Positions 15,377 through 22,710 of a stretch of DNA of 28,795 nucleotides are shown here, piece by piece. Each line of letters opens with the position of its first letter. The stretch's first letter is position 1. The stretch lies in the IMG/VR virus record IMGVR_UViG_3300032093_000636, positions 1 through 28,795 of that record; one strand, given 5' to 3'. The stretch comes from a virus. The translations under genes and the position numbers were made by a program. The notes beneath the pieces were generated by a model. That model was not told where the DNA came from. It did no database searches and saw nothing but the letters and a program-made list of their open reading frames with translations.

Positions 15377-16759
15377 ATGGCCAACCTCATTCGCCAACTC
15401 CGCAAGGAGACGAGTGGTCTCCCATCTGCCGCAGGGATTCCGCAGGGGGTGCTTCTCGTCAACACCGCCGACGGCACTCTCTCGTTCCCAAAGAGCGACT
15501 CCAGCGGGTGGAACACCCTCGTCACCAGCACAGGCACCACGACCTCATTTGCACTCTCGCAAGAGTTGTTCACGGGCACGGGTGCTCAAACCACATTCCA
15601 AACCACCTCAACCAGTTCGGTCGATTCGCACTTCATAGTCGCCGTCGGTGGCGTGTTCCAGTCAGCGGGGACTGACTACGCGGTGACAAACGGGTTGATC
15701 ACGTTTGCCTCTGCGCCACCGAGCGGAGAGGAAATCAACGTGCTCATCGCCTCGGGCGGGACGGTCGGACCTCAAGGTGTCGCAGGACCATCTGGCGCAC
15801 AAGGGGCGAGTGGCGCAACGGGGCCGAGTGGCGCGACGGGACCGAGTGGTTTGCAGGGCGAGGTCGGGCCGCAAGGTCCAGCGGGTGAGTTTGGTGGAGC
15901 GACAGGCGCGACTGGGCCGAGCGGTCCATCAGGGCCAGCAGGGTCGCCGGGTGGTGCGACGGGGCCGAGTGGTGCGACGGGCGCGACGGGGCCAAGTGGC
16001 GCGACGGGGCCAGAGGGTCCATCGGGTTTGCAGGGGGCGCAGGGGCCAGTTGGTCCGCAAGGTCCGTCTGGACTCGCTGGTGCGGAGGGAGCGACTGGGC
16101 CGCGAGGATTTGCGGGGCCAAGTGGCGAACCCGGTACACCCGGAGGTCCACCGGGACCGCCGGGGACTGAAATCTTCATCGAAGACCGTGCGCCGAACCT
16201 TAACGACTGGGAGACAGGCATCGTCGGGGACATTTGGATCAATGCGTTAACAGGCGACATTTATGAGAAAACGGACAACCCGGGCAACGGAGCGGGTTCT
16301 GGTTGGTTTTTCACGAATCGCAGTTTGAAAGGCGCGACTGGGCCGAGCGGTCCAATCGGGCCGCAAGGCGTTCCGGGGCCGAGTGGACCCGCAGGGCCGC
16401 AAGGGGCGCAAGGTATCGTGGGGCCAACTGGTGCAGATGGCGCGACGGGTCCGAGCGGGCTACCGGGAGTCGCTGGCGCAAAAGGCGAGCCGGGCGAGCC
16501 GGGAGGTCCACCGGGGCCAGAGGGTCCAGCTGGGCCAGCAGGGCCACAGGGTCCGTCAGGTCCAGCTGGCGCATCGGGTACTTTAGGAGAGGATGGCGCA
16601 ACAGGAGCGACAGGCGCGAGCGGGTTACCCGGGCCACCGGGGCCGCAAGGACCACAGGGGTATGGCATCGGCGAGACGGACAACCTACCGACCAACCCGA
16701 CGCAGATTGCAGGGTGGTATGTAGGGATCGGCGGCAAGTTTATCCCCTTCTACACTTGA
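15377..16759 (+). CDS. Collagen-like tail fibre protein
   Basis: A 460-residue protein. Residues 58-128 are a module also present in the gene at 17945. Residues 131-263 and 319-428 are two collagen-like Gly-X-Y arrays rich in GPSG, GATG and GPQG, separated by a folded insert ('[20 protein letters not shown]' ... 'SGWFFTNRS'). A short C-terminal cap ends '[14 protein letters not shown]'. Collagen arrays in phage fibres form trimeric rod segments. Many Y positions are Ser or Thr, so glycosylation is conceivable. A glycosyltransferase gene follows after a hairpin. The fibre call is firm; receptor unknown. Confidence 0.88.
   Translation: MANLIRQLRKETSGLPSAAGIPQGVLLVNTADGTLSFPKSDSSGWNTLVTSTGTTTSFALSQELFTGTGAQTTFQTTSTSSVDSHFIVAVGGVFQSAGTDYAVTNGLITFASAPPSGEEINVLIASGGTVGPQGVAGPSGAQGASGATGPSGATGPSGLQGEVGPQGPAGEFGGATGATGPSGPSGPAGSPGGATGPSGATGATGPSGATGPEGPSGLQGAQGPVGPQGPSGLAGAEGATGPRGFAGPSGEPGTPGGPPGPPGTEIFIEDRAPNLNDWETGIVGDIWINALTGDIYEKTDNPGNGAGSGWFFTNRSLKGATGPSGPIGPQGVPGPSGPAGPQGAQGIVGPTGADGATGPSGLPGVAGAKGEPGEPGGPPGPEGPAGPAGPQGPSGPAGASGTLGEDGATGATGASGLPGPPGPQGPQGYGIGETDNLPTNPTQIAGWYVGIGGKFIPFYT
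15548..15760 (+). repeat. Fibre module copy 1 (71 codons)
   Basis: Encodes '[20 protein letters not shown]' through 'INVLIASGG', just before the first collagen array. It matches 18119-18331 in another gene, with the same length (213 bases), no apparent indel and roughly two-thirds identity by eye. An intragenomic module duplication. Confidence 0.8.
15767..16165 (+). repeat. Collagen-like Gly-X-Y array 1
   Basis: About 133 codons, with Gly at nearly every third residue and units such as GPSG, GATG, GPQG. A few breaks occur (for example GEFGGATG). The DNA is strongly repetitive (gggccgagtggcgcgac-type units), so both length variation and assembly collapse are possible. Confidence 0.9.
16331..16660 (+). 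repeat. Collagen-like Gly-X-Y array 2
   Basis: About 110 codons of Gly-X-Y repeats ('[19 protein letters not shown]' and similar), again with Ser, Thr and Ala in many Y positions. It is separated from array 1 by a folded insert of about 55 residues. Confidence 0.9.
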
Positions 16760-16782
16760 GGCGTGGAGCATTTGCTCCAGCC
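16760..16782 (+). promoter_or_regulatory. Stem-loop between the collagen fibre and glycosyltransferase genes
   Basis: TGGAGC (16764-16769) pairs with GCTCCA (16774-16779) around the loop ATTT, extended by GGC/GCC with one bulged G. No T run follows, so termination is unlikely. It lies eight bases before the glycosyltransferase ATG and could affect initiation or mRNA stability. Confidence 0.55.
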
Positions 16783-16790
16783 TATGCGAC

Positions 16791-17948
16791 ATGACTACGT
16801 TGCATTGCCTTGCTGTCCCTCACACCGTAACGCATCCAGAATACTCAGCGTGCGCTTTCACGCAGAAGGTCTTGAAGTTCTTGGAGATGTTCAAAGACTC
16901 CAAGGACTTCCGCACGGTCCACTACGGTCACCCAGACTCGCAAACTGCTGCGCACGAACACGTCAACGTCATCACTCGCGAAATCCACCAGCAGACTTAC
17001 GGCGATTTCGACTGGCGCAAAAACCAGTTCAAGTTCTCGAGTTCGGACTTGTCGCACCGCGTCTACAACTTGGTGGCGGGGGATGCGATTTTGCAGACCA
17101 AGCAGAAGGGGGACTTCGTCCTCGCGTTTTGGGGCGGGACCGCTGAAGCAACTTTCGCCGCAAACAAGGACAACGACTTGGTCGTCGTTGAACCCGGCAT
17201 CGGCAACGGTCACGCATTCGCGCCATTCCGCTGTTACGAATCCTACCCGCTTCTGGCCGCGCATTACGGCACCGACCGAGTCTCTCACTGCAAGCCGCAA
17301 TGGTCGTGGCGCGTGGTTCCGAACTATTTCAATCTGGCCGACTTCGACGACTCTTTGCCGCGTGAAGATTATGCGCTCTACATCGGGCGCATCGGGGTCA
17401 ACAAAGGTCTCCACGTTGCGATGGACGCTTGCAAGCGCATGGGCATCAAGCTGAAGGTCGCGGGACAAGGTGGACCAGATGCGTTTGGTCTCAAGGAGTG
17501 GCCTGATCACGTTGAGTTTGTTGGGTGCGTTGGTATCGAGCAGCGGCGCGAGTTGATGGGTCGCGCGAGGTTCGGCTTTCTTCTCTCCCAATACTGGGAG
17601 CCGTTCGGAGGGACGGCAGTTGAGATGATGCTCTCGGGGTGCGTCCCCATCGTTAGCGACTTCGGCGCGATGACGGAGTACATCGTCGATGGAGTCAATG
17701 GGTTCCGATGCCTCTCAATGCGCGACATCCTGCGAGGGATAGCCAACGTGGACCGCATCGACCGCTCGGCAATGGTGCGTTTCGCACGGGCCAACTTCTC
17801 GCTCGACGCCGTGCGTCCAAAGTTTTTGCGAGCGTTTGAGGATTTCGCGGAGACCAAGTTTGGCGCGGGATGGTACGGGGAGCCGAAACCGTGGATCACA
17901 GGACTCGGTCTGGACTTCTCGCATTTGACGAGCACCCCAATGGTATGA
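16791..17948 (+). CDS. GT4-like glycosyltransferase (GT-B fold)
   Basis: A 385-residue protein with hallmarks of retaining GT-B transferases: 'YIGRIGVNKGLHVAMDAC' (residues 197-214, the typical 'GRl...KG' donor-domain opening), 'LKVAGQGGPD', 'VEFVGCVGIEQRRELMGRA', and the E-x7-E motif 'EPFGGTAVE' with Glu270 and Glu278, followed by 'GCVPIVSDFGAMTEYIVDG'. These enzymes move a sugar from a nucleotide donor to an acceptor. Here the gene lies between two fibre genes containing collagen-type segments and overlaps the next one by ATGA, so a virion fibre is a plausible acceptor; host cell-wall or LPS modification is an alternative. No membrane segment is seen. Enzyme class is firm; acceptor is inferred. 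Confidence 0.88.
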   Translation: MTTLHCLAVPHTVTHPEYSACAFTQKVLKFLEMFKDSKDFRTVHYGHPDSQTAAHEHVNVITREIHQQTYGDFDWRKNQFKFSSSDLSHRVYNLVAGDAILQTKQKGDFVLAFWGGTAEATFAANKDNDLVVVEPGIGNGHAFAPFRCYESYPLLAAHYGTDRVSHCKPQWSWRVVPNYFNLADFDDSLPREDYALYIGRIGVNKGLHVAMDACKRMGIKLKVAGQGGPDAFGLKEWPDHVEFVGCVGIEQRRELMGRARFGFLLSQYWEPFGGTAVEMMLSGCVPIVSDFGAMTEYIVDGVNGFRCLSMRDILRGIANVDRIDRSAMVRFARANFSLDAVRPKFLRAFEDFAETKFGAGWYGEPKPWITGLGLDFSHLTSTPMV

Positions 17949-18676
17949 AGCGAGTTTCTAACCAACTGCTAAAGGACGCGACGGCGGTCGGTAAAAGCCT
18001 CATTTCAGCGACCGACGCAGCAGCGGCCAGAACCTCCCTCGGACTCGCGACCGTCGCCAATACGGGCAGCTACAACGACCTCACGGACAAGCCTACGAGC
18101 ATCGGCGGGAGTGGTTCGTTTGCGCTTACGCAGTTCGGTTTCACGGGCACAGGGTCGCAAACCGTGTTCGAGACAAGCTCGACCGATTCGACCGATGCAC
18201 ACTTCATCGTCTCGGTCGGCGGGGTGATGCAGTCGGCTGGAATCGATTACGTTGTGACAAGCGGCGTCATCACCTTCCTCGTCGCGCCGTTTTTAAACGA
18301 GAGAATCAACGTCCTTGTCGCGTCGGGAGGAGTCGCAGGGCCATCGGGGGCGTCTGGGGCGCAGGGGCCGCAGGGACCAGCTGGCGATGCAGGGACTTCG
18401 TTCGTATTCGTCGGGGTTTACTCTTCGAGCACCGTGTACACCGTTGGCCAAGTGGTTCGGTACGAGGACACCGCCGCGCAGACCATTGGGTGTTACGTTC
18501 GCAAGTCGGTTTCGGGTTCCGAGGTGCCAACCGACTCGACCAAGTGGGACGCCATGCTGGTTATGCCGACAACAGGCGGTGGTGGCGGTGGCACGACAAC
18601 CTACACTTTCACTCGTCCCGAGGGAGGAACTTACCTTCGCCCGGGCACCACAGACAGATACACAAGAGCAGCTTAA
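17945..18676 (+). CDS. Modular tail fibre protein with short collagen segment
   Basis: A 243-residue protein starting at the ATG overlapping the glycosyltransferase stop. The N-terminus, 'RVSNQLLKDATAVGKSLIS' then 'ATDAAAARTSLGLATVA', closely parallels that of the gene at 20176. One copy of the 18-residue repeat follows ('VANTGSYNDLTDKPTSIG'). Residues 59-129 are the same 71-residue module found in the collagen fibre protein. A brief collagen stretch 'GPSGASGAQGPQGPAGDAG' follows, then a small C-terminal domain with 'YSSSTVYTVGQVVRYEDTAA', similar to carbohydrate-binding or fibre-tip modules. It mixes blocks from other fibre genes here, so it looks recombinational in origin. Confidence 0.8.
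   Translation: MKRVSNQLLKDATAVGKSLISATDAAAARTSLGLATVANTGSYNDLTDKPTSIGGSGSFALTQFGFTGTGSQTVFETSSTDSTDAHFIVSVGGVMQSAGIDYVVTSGVITFLVAPFLNERINVLVASGGVAGPSGASGAQGPQGPAGDAGTSFVFVGVYSSSTVYTVGQVVRYEDTAAQTIGCYVRKSVSGSEVPTDSTKWDAMLVMPTTGGGGGGTTTYTFTRPEGGTYLRPGTTDRYTRAA
18119..18331 (+). repeat. Fibre module copy 2 (71 codons)
   Basis: Encodes 'FALTQFGFTGTGSQTVFETS' through 'INVLVASGG', just before a short collagen segment. Partner of 15548-15760, same length and same position relative to collagen repeats. Confidence 0.8.
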
Positions 18677-18688
18677 CCACCTACGAAC

Positions 18689-20164
18689 ATGGCAGATTTA
18701 CCAGTCACACAAGTGGTCGATACCTTCATGGGTTCGACGGACCAAGCGGAGATGCGGACCAACCTAGGGTTGGGTGATTCCGCGACGAAATCAGTCGGCA
18801 CCACATCCAACACCGTGGCCGCTGGAGATGACTCGCGCATCGTCGGAGCCGTGCAAACGACTCGCTCAATCAGCGCAGGGACGGGTCTCTCTGGTGGTGG
18901 CACTCTCGCGTCAGACCGCACGCTCTCGGTTTCGTTCGGTAGCACCGCAGGGACGGCGTGCGAGGGAAATGACTCGCGCTTGAGCAACTCGCGAGCACCA
19001 TCGGGGTCAGCGGGTGGTGATTTGTCGGGGACGTACCCAAACCCGACTGTGGACAAAATACAGGGGCGAAGCGTTTCAACTGCAGCACCAACTAGCGGAC
19101 AGGTGCTCACATGGAACGCAACTTTATCTAAGTGGGAACCGATCACACCGAGTGGTCAGGCATCCAGCTTTGAGTTTCATGTGCTCCTAACGCAGGGGCA
19201 AGTAGGGTCAAATCAGACCGTTTCATTCTCAACACCATCTGGGTACAAGTGGGTCGACATCATCGCGTGCTCGGCTGGAGGAGGAGGAGGCGCGGGTGCG
19301 TTGTTTGAGAAGGTTAACGACCCGGGAGCACCAGCAGCTGGTGGAGGTGCTGGTGGGTCCAACGGAGTGCTCCGACGCATCCAGCGTCTGCCCTGCGAAA
19401 ATGTGACATTCACCGCCGTGCTCGGTGGTGCTGGTGCTGGAGGAACGCCGAGGGCTTACGACAACATGAATGGCGAGAGCATCCAAGGTGGCGACGGTGG
19501 AGGTCTGCAACTCTACTGCAACGGGGCCATATTCCAAGGGATGACCCAAGGGGTGACAAACCAGATGCTCATCAACATTCCGAGCAACGAGGGAGGCAAA
19601 GGAGGGCTTGCGGGAAACACAGGATCAGCAGCTGGCCTATCGAACAATGCTCCTGCCGGGCGCATCAATCCGACCTTCAGCGTCGGCACGGGTGGTTACA
19701 ACTCGGCTGGCATTGCGCCAATCGTGCAGTCGTGGGGCACCGATGATTTCGCAACCGTTCATCCCGGTTCGGGAGGAGGTGCGGCAGCAGATGGGAGTGA
19801 CTACGACGGCGGTGGAATCTGCGATGCGAACGGGTTCCTGTTCGACGCAATCGCGCAGACCACTGTGGACTTCCAAGGTCGCAGCACCTTTGCCAACGGT
19901 TCGTCAACGGGCGGTGATGCAATCCCGATTTATCACACCGTTGGCACTCCGACTTGCTTCTTCGGAGGTGCTGGAGGGGGAGGGTCTTACGTTGACGGGT
20001 TGAGCAGTCGCAGTCGTGGTGGAGACGGCGCGAACGCTATGCCGGGATGTGGAGGAGGTGGCGGTGGTGGATGCATCACCGAGGCCGCATCGTTGTATCA
20101 GTCTCGCGGTGGCAGAGGCGGGGACGGTGGCCCAGCCTTCGTGCTCGCATTCTTTTATCGCTAA
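18689..20164 (+). CDS. Glycine-rich tail fibre/adhesin protein
   Basis: A 491-residue protein. The N-terminal part has fibre motifs: 'QAEMRTNLGLGDSAT', 'NTVAAGDDSRIVGAVQTTR', and 'GGDLSGTYPNPTVDKIQG' (residues 109-126), the last being very common in fibres of environmental phages. From about residue 180 it becomes a glycine-rich adhesin domain: 'KWVDIIACSAGGGGGAG', and later many GGxGG and GGGG runs up to 'RGGRGGDGGPAFVLAFFY'. Glycine-rich tips of this kind, where loops vary and the core is a polyglycine-like sandwich, form receptor-binding domains in several phages. It is likely a distal host-recognition protein. The start is behind 'CGAAC-ATG'. Confidence 0.8.
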   Translation: MADLPVTQVVDTFMGSTDQAEMRTNLGLGDSATKSVGTTSNTVAAGDDSRIVGAVQTTRSISAGTGLSGGGTLASDRTLSVSFGSTAGTACEGNDSRLSNSRAPSGSAGGDLSGTYPNPTVDKIQGRSVSTAAPTSGQVLTWNATLSKWEPITPSGQASSFEFHVLLTQGQVGSNQTVSFSTPSGYKWVDIIACSAGGGGGAGALFEKVNDPGAPAAGGGAGGSNGVLRRIQRLPCENVTFTAVLGGAGAGGTPRAYDNMNGESIQGGDGGGLQLYCNGAIFQGMTQGVTNQMLINIPSNEGGKGGLAGNTGSAAGLSNNAPAGRINPTFSVGTGGYNSAGIAPIVQSWGTDDFATVHPGSGGGAAADGSDYDGGGICDANGFLFDAIAQTTVDFQGRSTFANGSSTGGDAIPIYHTVGTPTCFFGGAGGGGSYVDGLSSRSRGGDGANAMPGCGGGGGGGCITEAASLYQSRGGRGGDGGPAFVLAFFYR

Positions 20165-20175
20165 CCACGCTAACC

Positions 20176-21294
20176 ATGCAACAGGTCTCAAACAACCTCC
20201 TCGGTCAGGCGACCACGGTGGGCAAACAGTTGCTATCGGCAACTGATGCCGCCGCCGCGAAAACGGCGTTGGGACTCTCAACGGTGGCCACCTCTGGCGC
20301 GTATGCTGACCTCAGCGGCAAACCCGCACTTGCTAACGTGGCCACCTCTGGCGCGTATAGCGACCTATCGGGCACGCCGAGTCTCGCAACCGTTGCCACC
20401 TCCGGCAGCTACAACGACCTCGCGGACAAACCAACCGGAGGAGGGACGCCGCCACAAATCAATCTCTACACCCTCACAACTCACCCGTCCGGCACAGCAA
20501 CTTGGACAAAACCGACAGGGGCAAAATCGGTGAACGTGCAGATGTTCGGAGGTGGAGGAGGAGGAGGAAGTGGACGCAAAGACGCATCCTCCAACGTCGT
20601 CCATTGTGGCGGCGGTGGCGGCGGTGGAGGGAGCTATCTCAACGTAACGCTACCCGCTGACGCTCTAGACTCAACGGTCGCCATCACAATCGGAGCTGGT
20701 GGCAACGGTGGCAACGGACAAACCGCAACCGCTAATGGAGTTGACGGAACCAACGGATTCAACTCGACTTTCGGAACCTTGGTCGCCACAGGAGGAGGAA
20801 GAGGAATAGGCGGTTCCATCACGCTCGGAAGCGGAGGAGCCGCCGCACTTAACTCAAATGCAGGGGCGAGCGCAGCGGTCAACGGTGGTGCTGGAGCCAT
20901 CGGCAACCCGAACGCGCAAAATGTCGCATGGAGCTATGGTGGAGCAGGAGGAGGGGCAGGGGGGGGAATTTCGACTGGGAACGCACCTTTTTTCGGAGGC
21001 AACGGAGGTCGCTCCAACGCACTCAACGTGCTTGGTGGTGGAGCAGGAAATACCACAACCGCAATCAATGGAGGAAACGGAACCGCCAATTCCAACGCTG
21101 AATTTGGTTTCCTAGCGTCTGGGTCGGGAGGAGGAGGAGGAGGGGCGCAGATAAATACAGATGGAGGGACAGGAGGAAATGGTGGTTTTCCAGCGGCAGG
21201 AGGAGGGGGTGGTGGCGCAACTCAAACTGGCACTCAATCTGGGGCTGGAGGGAGTGGAGCCGCCGGAATGGTAATGGTCACAACCTATTTTTAA
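20176..21294 (+). CDS. Second glycine-rich fibre/adhesin protein with 18-residue repeats
   Basis: A 372-residue protein; the ATG at 20176 follows 'GCTAACC', and the longer upstream frame is shadow. The N-terminus parallels the gene at 17945 ('QVSNNLLGQATTVGKQLLS', then 'ATDAAAAKTALGLSTVA'). Three tandem 18-residue repeats follow. The C-terminal two-thirds is very rich in glycine ('VNVQMFGGGGGGGSG', repeated GGxGGN runs), ending 'GAAGMVMVTTYF', like the previous gene's tip. The two adjacent genes thus share an adhesin-type tip on different shafts, possibly alternative or co-assembled receptor-binding proteins. Confidence 0.8.
   Translation: MQQVSNNLLGQATTVGKQLLSATDAAAAKTALGLSTVATSGAYADLSGKPALANVATSGAYSDLSGTPSLATVATSGSYNDLADKPTGGGTPPQINLYTLTTHPSGTATWTKPTGAKSVNVQMFGGGGGGGSGRKDASSNVVHCGGGGGGGGSYLNVTLPADALDSTVAITIGAGGNGGNGQTATANGVDGTNGFNSTFGTLVATGGGRGIGGSITLGSGGAAALNSNAGASAAVNGGAGAIGNPNAQNVAWSYGGAGGGAGGGISTGNAPFFGGNGGRSNALNVLGGGAGNTTTAINGGNGTANSNAEFGFLASGSGGGGGGAQINTDGGTGGNGGFPAAGGGGGGATQTGTQSGAGGSGAAGMVMVTTYF
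20284..20445 (+). repeat. Three tandem 54-base repeats in a fibre gene
   Basis: Units begin at 20284, 20338 and 20392. The first 21 bases of units 1 and 2 are identical; unit 3 is more diverged. Each encodes 18 residues of the type VATSGAYxDLSGxPxLAx. A single diverged unit occurs at 18053 in another fibre gene. Confidence 0.88.
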
Positions 21295-21297
21295 CCC

Positions 21298-21462
21298 ATG
21301 AAATACATAATCGCCCGAATCTTTGAACCGTCGACATGGAGGGGTGTGGTCGCATTGCTGACCGTTTTCGGCGTGCGTCTCGCCCCCGATCAGGCCGAGG
21401 CCATCCTCACCGCAGGGGTGAGCGTTTACGCCGCTATAAACGTCTTCCGTAAGGAGAAATGA
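21298..21462 (+). CDS. Small membrane protein, holin-like
   Basis: A 54-residue protein starting four bases after the fibre stop. It begins MKYIIARIFEPSTWRGVVAL, then a hydrophobic stretch (about residues 16-27), 'LAPDQAEAILTAGVSVYAA' and a basic end 'FRKEK'. One to two membrane segments and a charged C-terminus are typical of small phage holin-like proteins, in particular those of the 'rkfW.all....g...p.....i...g..vy..' pattern. It is the first of five consecutive membrane-protein genes before the endolysin. Its stop overlaps the next ATG. Confidence 0.68.
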   Translation: MKYIIARIFEPSTWRGVVALLTVFGVRLAPDQAEAILTAGVSVYAAINVFRKEK

Positions 21463-21950
21463 CTTTCGACTGGAAATCGCTTTTGCCGACCATTGGCCGT
21501 GCTCTCGGTGGGCCGCTTGGAGGCATGGCCGTTGAAGCTGTTGGCAAAGCGATTGGTCTATCCGAACCGACCGCGAGCAAGGTGCGTGATGCTCTCGACG
21601 CGGGGACGCTCACAGGCGAACAGGTTGCCGCATTGCGCGAGGCCGACACTCAACTCGCGGTGCGGATGAAGGAGTTGGACATCGACCTCGAAAAACTGGC
21701 AACCGAGGACCGCGACAGCGCACGAAAGATGCAAGTGAGGTTGAACTCGTCGGTCCCTGCACTTCTTGCGCTCGGTATCACGCTCGGGTTCTTCGGCGTC
21801 CTCGCCGGGTTGCTGACTGGGCACTTCGACCTCTGGGACAATGCAGGGATAACGATGCTCATCGGTTCGCTTTCGACCTCATGGGGCATGGTCGTCTCCT
21901 TTTACTACGGGTCAGCGGCGACTCCAAACAAATCACCGGAGAGAAAATGA
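21459..21950 (+). CDS. Holin of the 3-TM/GTA-holin-like type (putative)
   Basis: A 163-residue protein. The N-terminal half is soluble, with 'LLPTIGRALGGPLGGMAVEA' and 'GTLTGEQVAALREADTQLAV', followed by a charged helix 'DIDLEKLATEDRDSARKMQ'. The C-terminal half has hydrophobic segments at about 100-120 and 130-150. The order 'p.....lgGp......v..al..g.lt.eq.a.l..ae.........E.d...dR.sAR' is characteristic of the holin family first seen in gene transfer agents. Such proteins permeabilise the inner membrane at the set time of lysis. AAGGAG lies only two bases before the ATG, too close to be a standard ribosome site. Confidence 0.7.
   Translation: MTFDWKSLLPTIGRALGGPLGGMAVEAVGKAIGLSEPTASKVRDALDAGTLTGEQVAALREADTQLAVRMKELDIDLEKLATEDRDSARKMQVRLNSSVPALLALGITLGFFGVLAGLLTGHFDLWDNAGITMLIGSLSTSWGMVVSFYYGSAATPNKSPERK
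21938..21941 (+). promoter_or_regulatory. Shine-Dalgarno-like GGAG before the gene at 21947
   Basis: GGAG followed by five bases (AGAAA) and ATG. It is one of very few well-spaced Shine-Dalgarno-like sites in the window, and it supports the 21947 start. Confidence 0.5.
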
Positions 21951-22270
21951 ACCTCAAGGAATACGGCATCGACATCGCGCTTCTAGCTGCCGGGCTGTTC
22001 GGTGCCGTGTTGACCACGGGAAAGAACGCCGCTCGCAACCTCGGAAGCACCATCTCCTCCCTCGTCGCTGGAGCAGCTGCCGCAAACTACCTCACCCCGG
22101 TCGTCGTGCAGTTCGCGAAAATCGACGGCGAGCGCACGCAGTACGCGATCGCGTTTCTCCTCGGGTTCGTTGGCCTCCGTGCGGTCGAGTACGCATCGCG
22201 GAAGTTGATACCCGCACCTATTATTGAGCATGAACCCGAACCTCCTCACCCTCGCAAACGGGGCCGCTAA
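21947..22270 (+). CDS. Small membrane protein in the lysis cluster
   Basis: A 107-residue protein with three hydrophobic stretches near residues 8-24, 37-55 and 66-82, ending in a Pro/Arg/Lys tail ('HEPEPPHPRKRGR'). I cannot place it in a family with confidence; a holin, antiholin or other membrane lysis factor is possible. It overlaps the previous gene by ATGA and has a Shine-Dalgarno-like GGAG at a normal distance. The next gene starts 41 bases before its stop. Confidence 0.65.
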   Translation: MNLKEYGIDIALLAAGLFGAVLTTGKNAARNLGSTISSLVAGAAAANYLTPVVVQFAKIDGERTQYAIAFLLGFVGLRAVEYASRKLIPAPIIEHEPEPPHPRKRGR

Positions 22271-22616
22271 CGCACTCATTGCCGCTGGTGGCGTTGCGTT
22301 TGTGGTGTTCGTGTTCGGAAGGCCCGAGTCGGCCATCTACCGTTCACCGTGGCTTGCGCGACTGCTGAAGGGCGGTCTCTCGCTTGTGGCCGTCGGCGCG
22401 ATGCTCAACATCGTCACCTTCAGCACTCCTCCCGTCTCGGAAATCATCCTCAACATCGGCCTCGGCCTTACATTTGCCGTCGCCGCCGCATGGCACTTTG
22501 TCACATTCGTAAAACCACACCCACCGAAAGCCGATGAACCTCGACCAAACAAACCCGCACGATCTCCTCGTCGTCCCAGCGGTAAACTTCGCCGCACTGA
22601 TGCTCGGCCTGACTGA
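22230..22616 (+). CDS. Three-segment membrane protein in the lysis cluster
   Basis: A 128-residue protein using the ATG at 22230 (a TTG two codons upstream is a weaker option). Hydrophobic stretches lie near residues 12-30, 46-64 and 72-94. Residues 95-128 are Pro/Arg/Lys-rich ('KPHPPKADEPRPNKPARSP'), so a basic cytoplasmic tail is likely. The gene overlaps its left neighbour by 41 bases and its right neighbour by 83 bases, in different frames. Candidate holin or antiholin; family not recognised. Confidence 0.65.
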   Translation: MNPNLLTLANGAANALIAAGGVAFVVFVFGRPESAIYRSPWLARLLKGGLSLVAVGAMLNIVTFSTPPVSEIILNIGLGLTFAVAAAWHFVTFVKPHPPKADEPRPNKPARSPRRPSGKLRRTDARPD

Positions 22617-22710
22617 GGTTCACCAGCTGGTCAGCATCGGTGCCGCTTGCGCCGCACTCATTTATACGGTGCTCAAAACGATTCAACTCATCCGCGAACT
22701 CCGCAAATGA
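22534..22710 (+). CDS. Small membrane protein overlapping the gene upstream
   Basis: A 58-residue ORF beginning MNLDQTNPHDLLVVPAVNF and ending 'LIYTVLKTIQLIRELRK'. One strong hydrophobic segment (about residues 33-53) is followed by a positively charged end; a second weak one lies near residues 11-27. The first 83 bases are shared, in another frame, with the tail of the 22230 gene. Its stop TGA overlaps the ATG of the endolysin, so coupling is evident. Possible roles are a spanin-like or holin-type protein, but no lipobox or periplasmic domain is visible. Confidence 0.6.
   Translation: MNLDQTNPHDLLVVPAVNFAALMLGLTEVHQLVSIGAACAALIYTVLKTIQLIRELRK

Noticed and set aside
15744-16737. Gly/Pro-rich ORFs on the minus strand across the collagen arrays
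   Set aside because: The Gly-X-Y DNA is open in other frames by composition. The + strand reading has the complete fibre with folded ends.
16791-17948. Glycosyltransferase as a DNA-base glucosyltransferase (T4 alpha/beta type)
   Set aside because: No hydroxymethylase or other base-modification genes are present, and the E-x7-E and donor-domain pattern fits GT4-type sugar transfer to cell or protein acceptors better.
20340-21300. CRISPR-like or diversity-generating repeats in the fibre genes
   Set aside because: The 54-base repeats are in-frame coding units with no unique spacers. No reverse transcriptase or template repeat is visible in the window.
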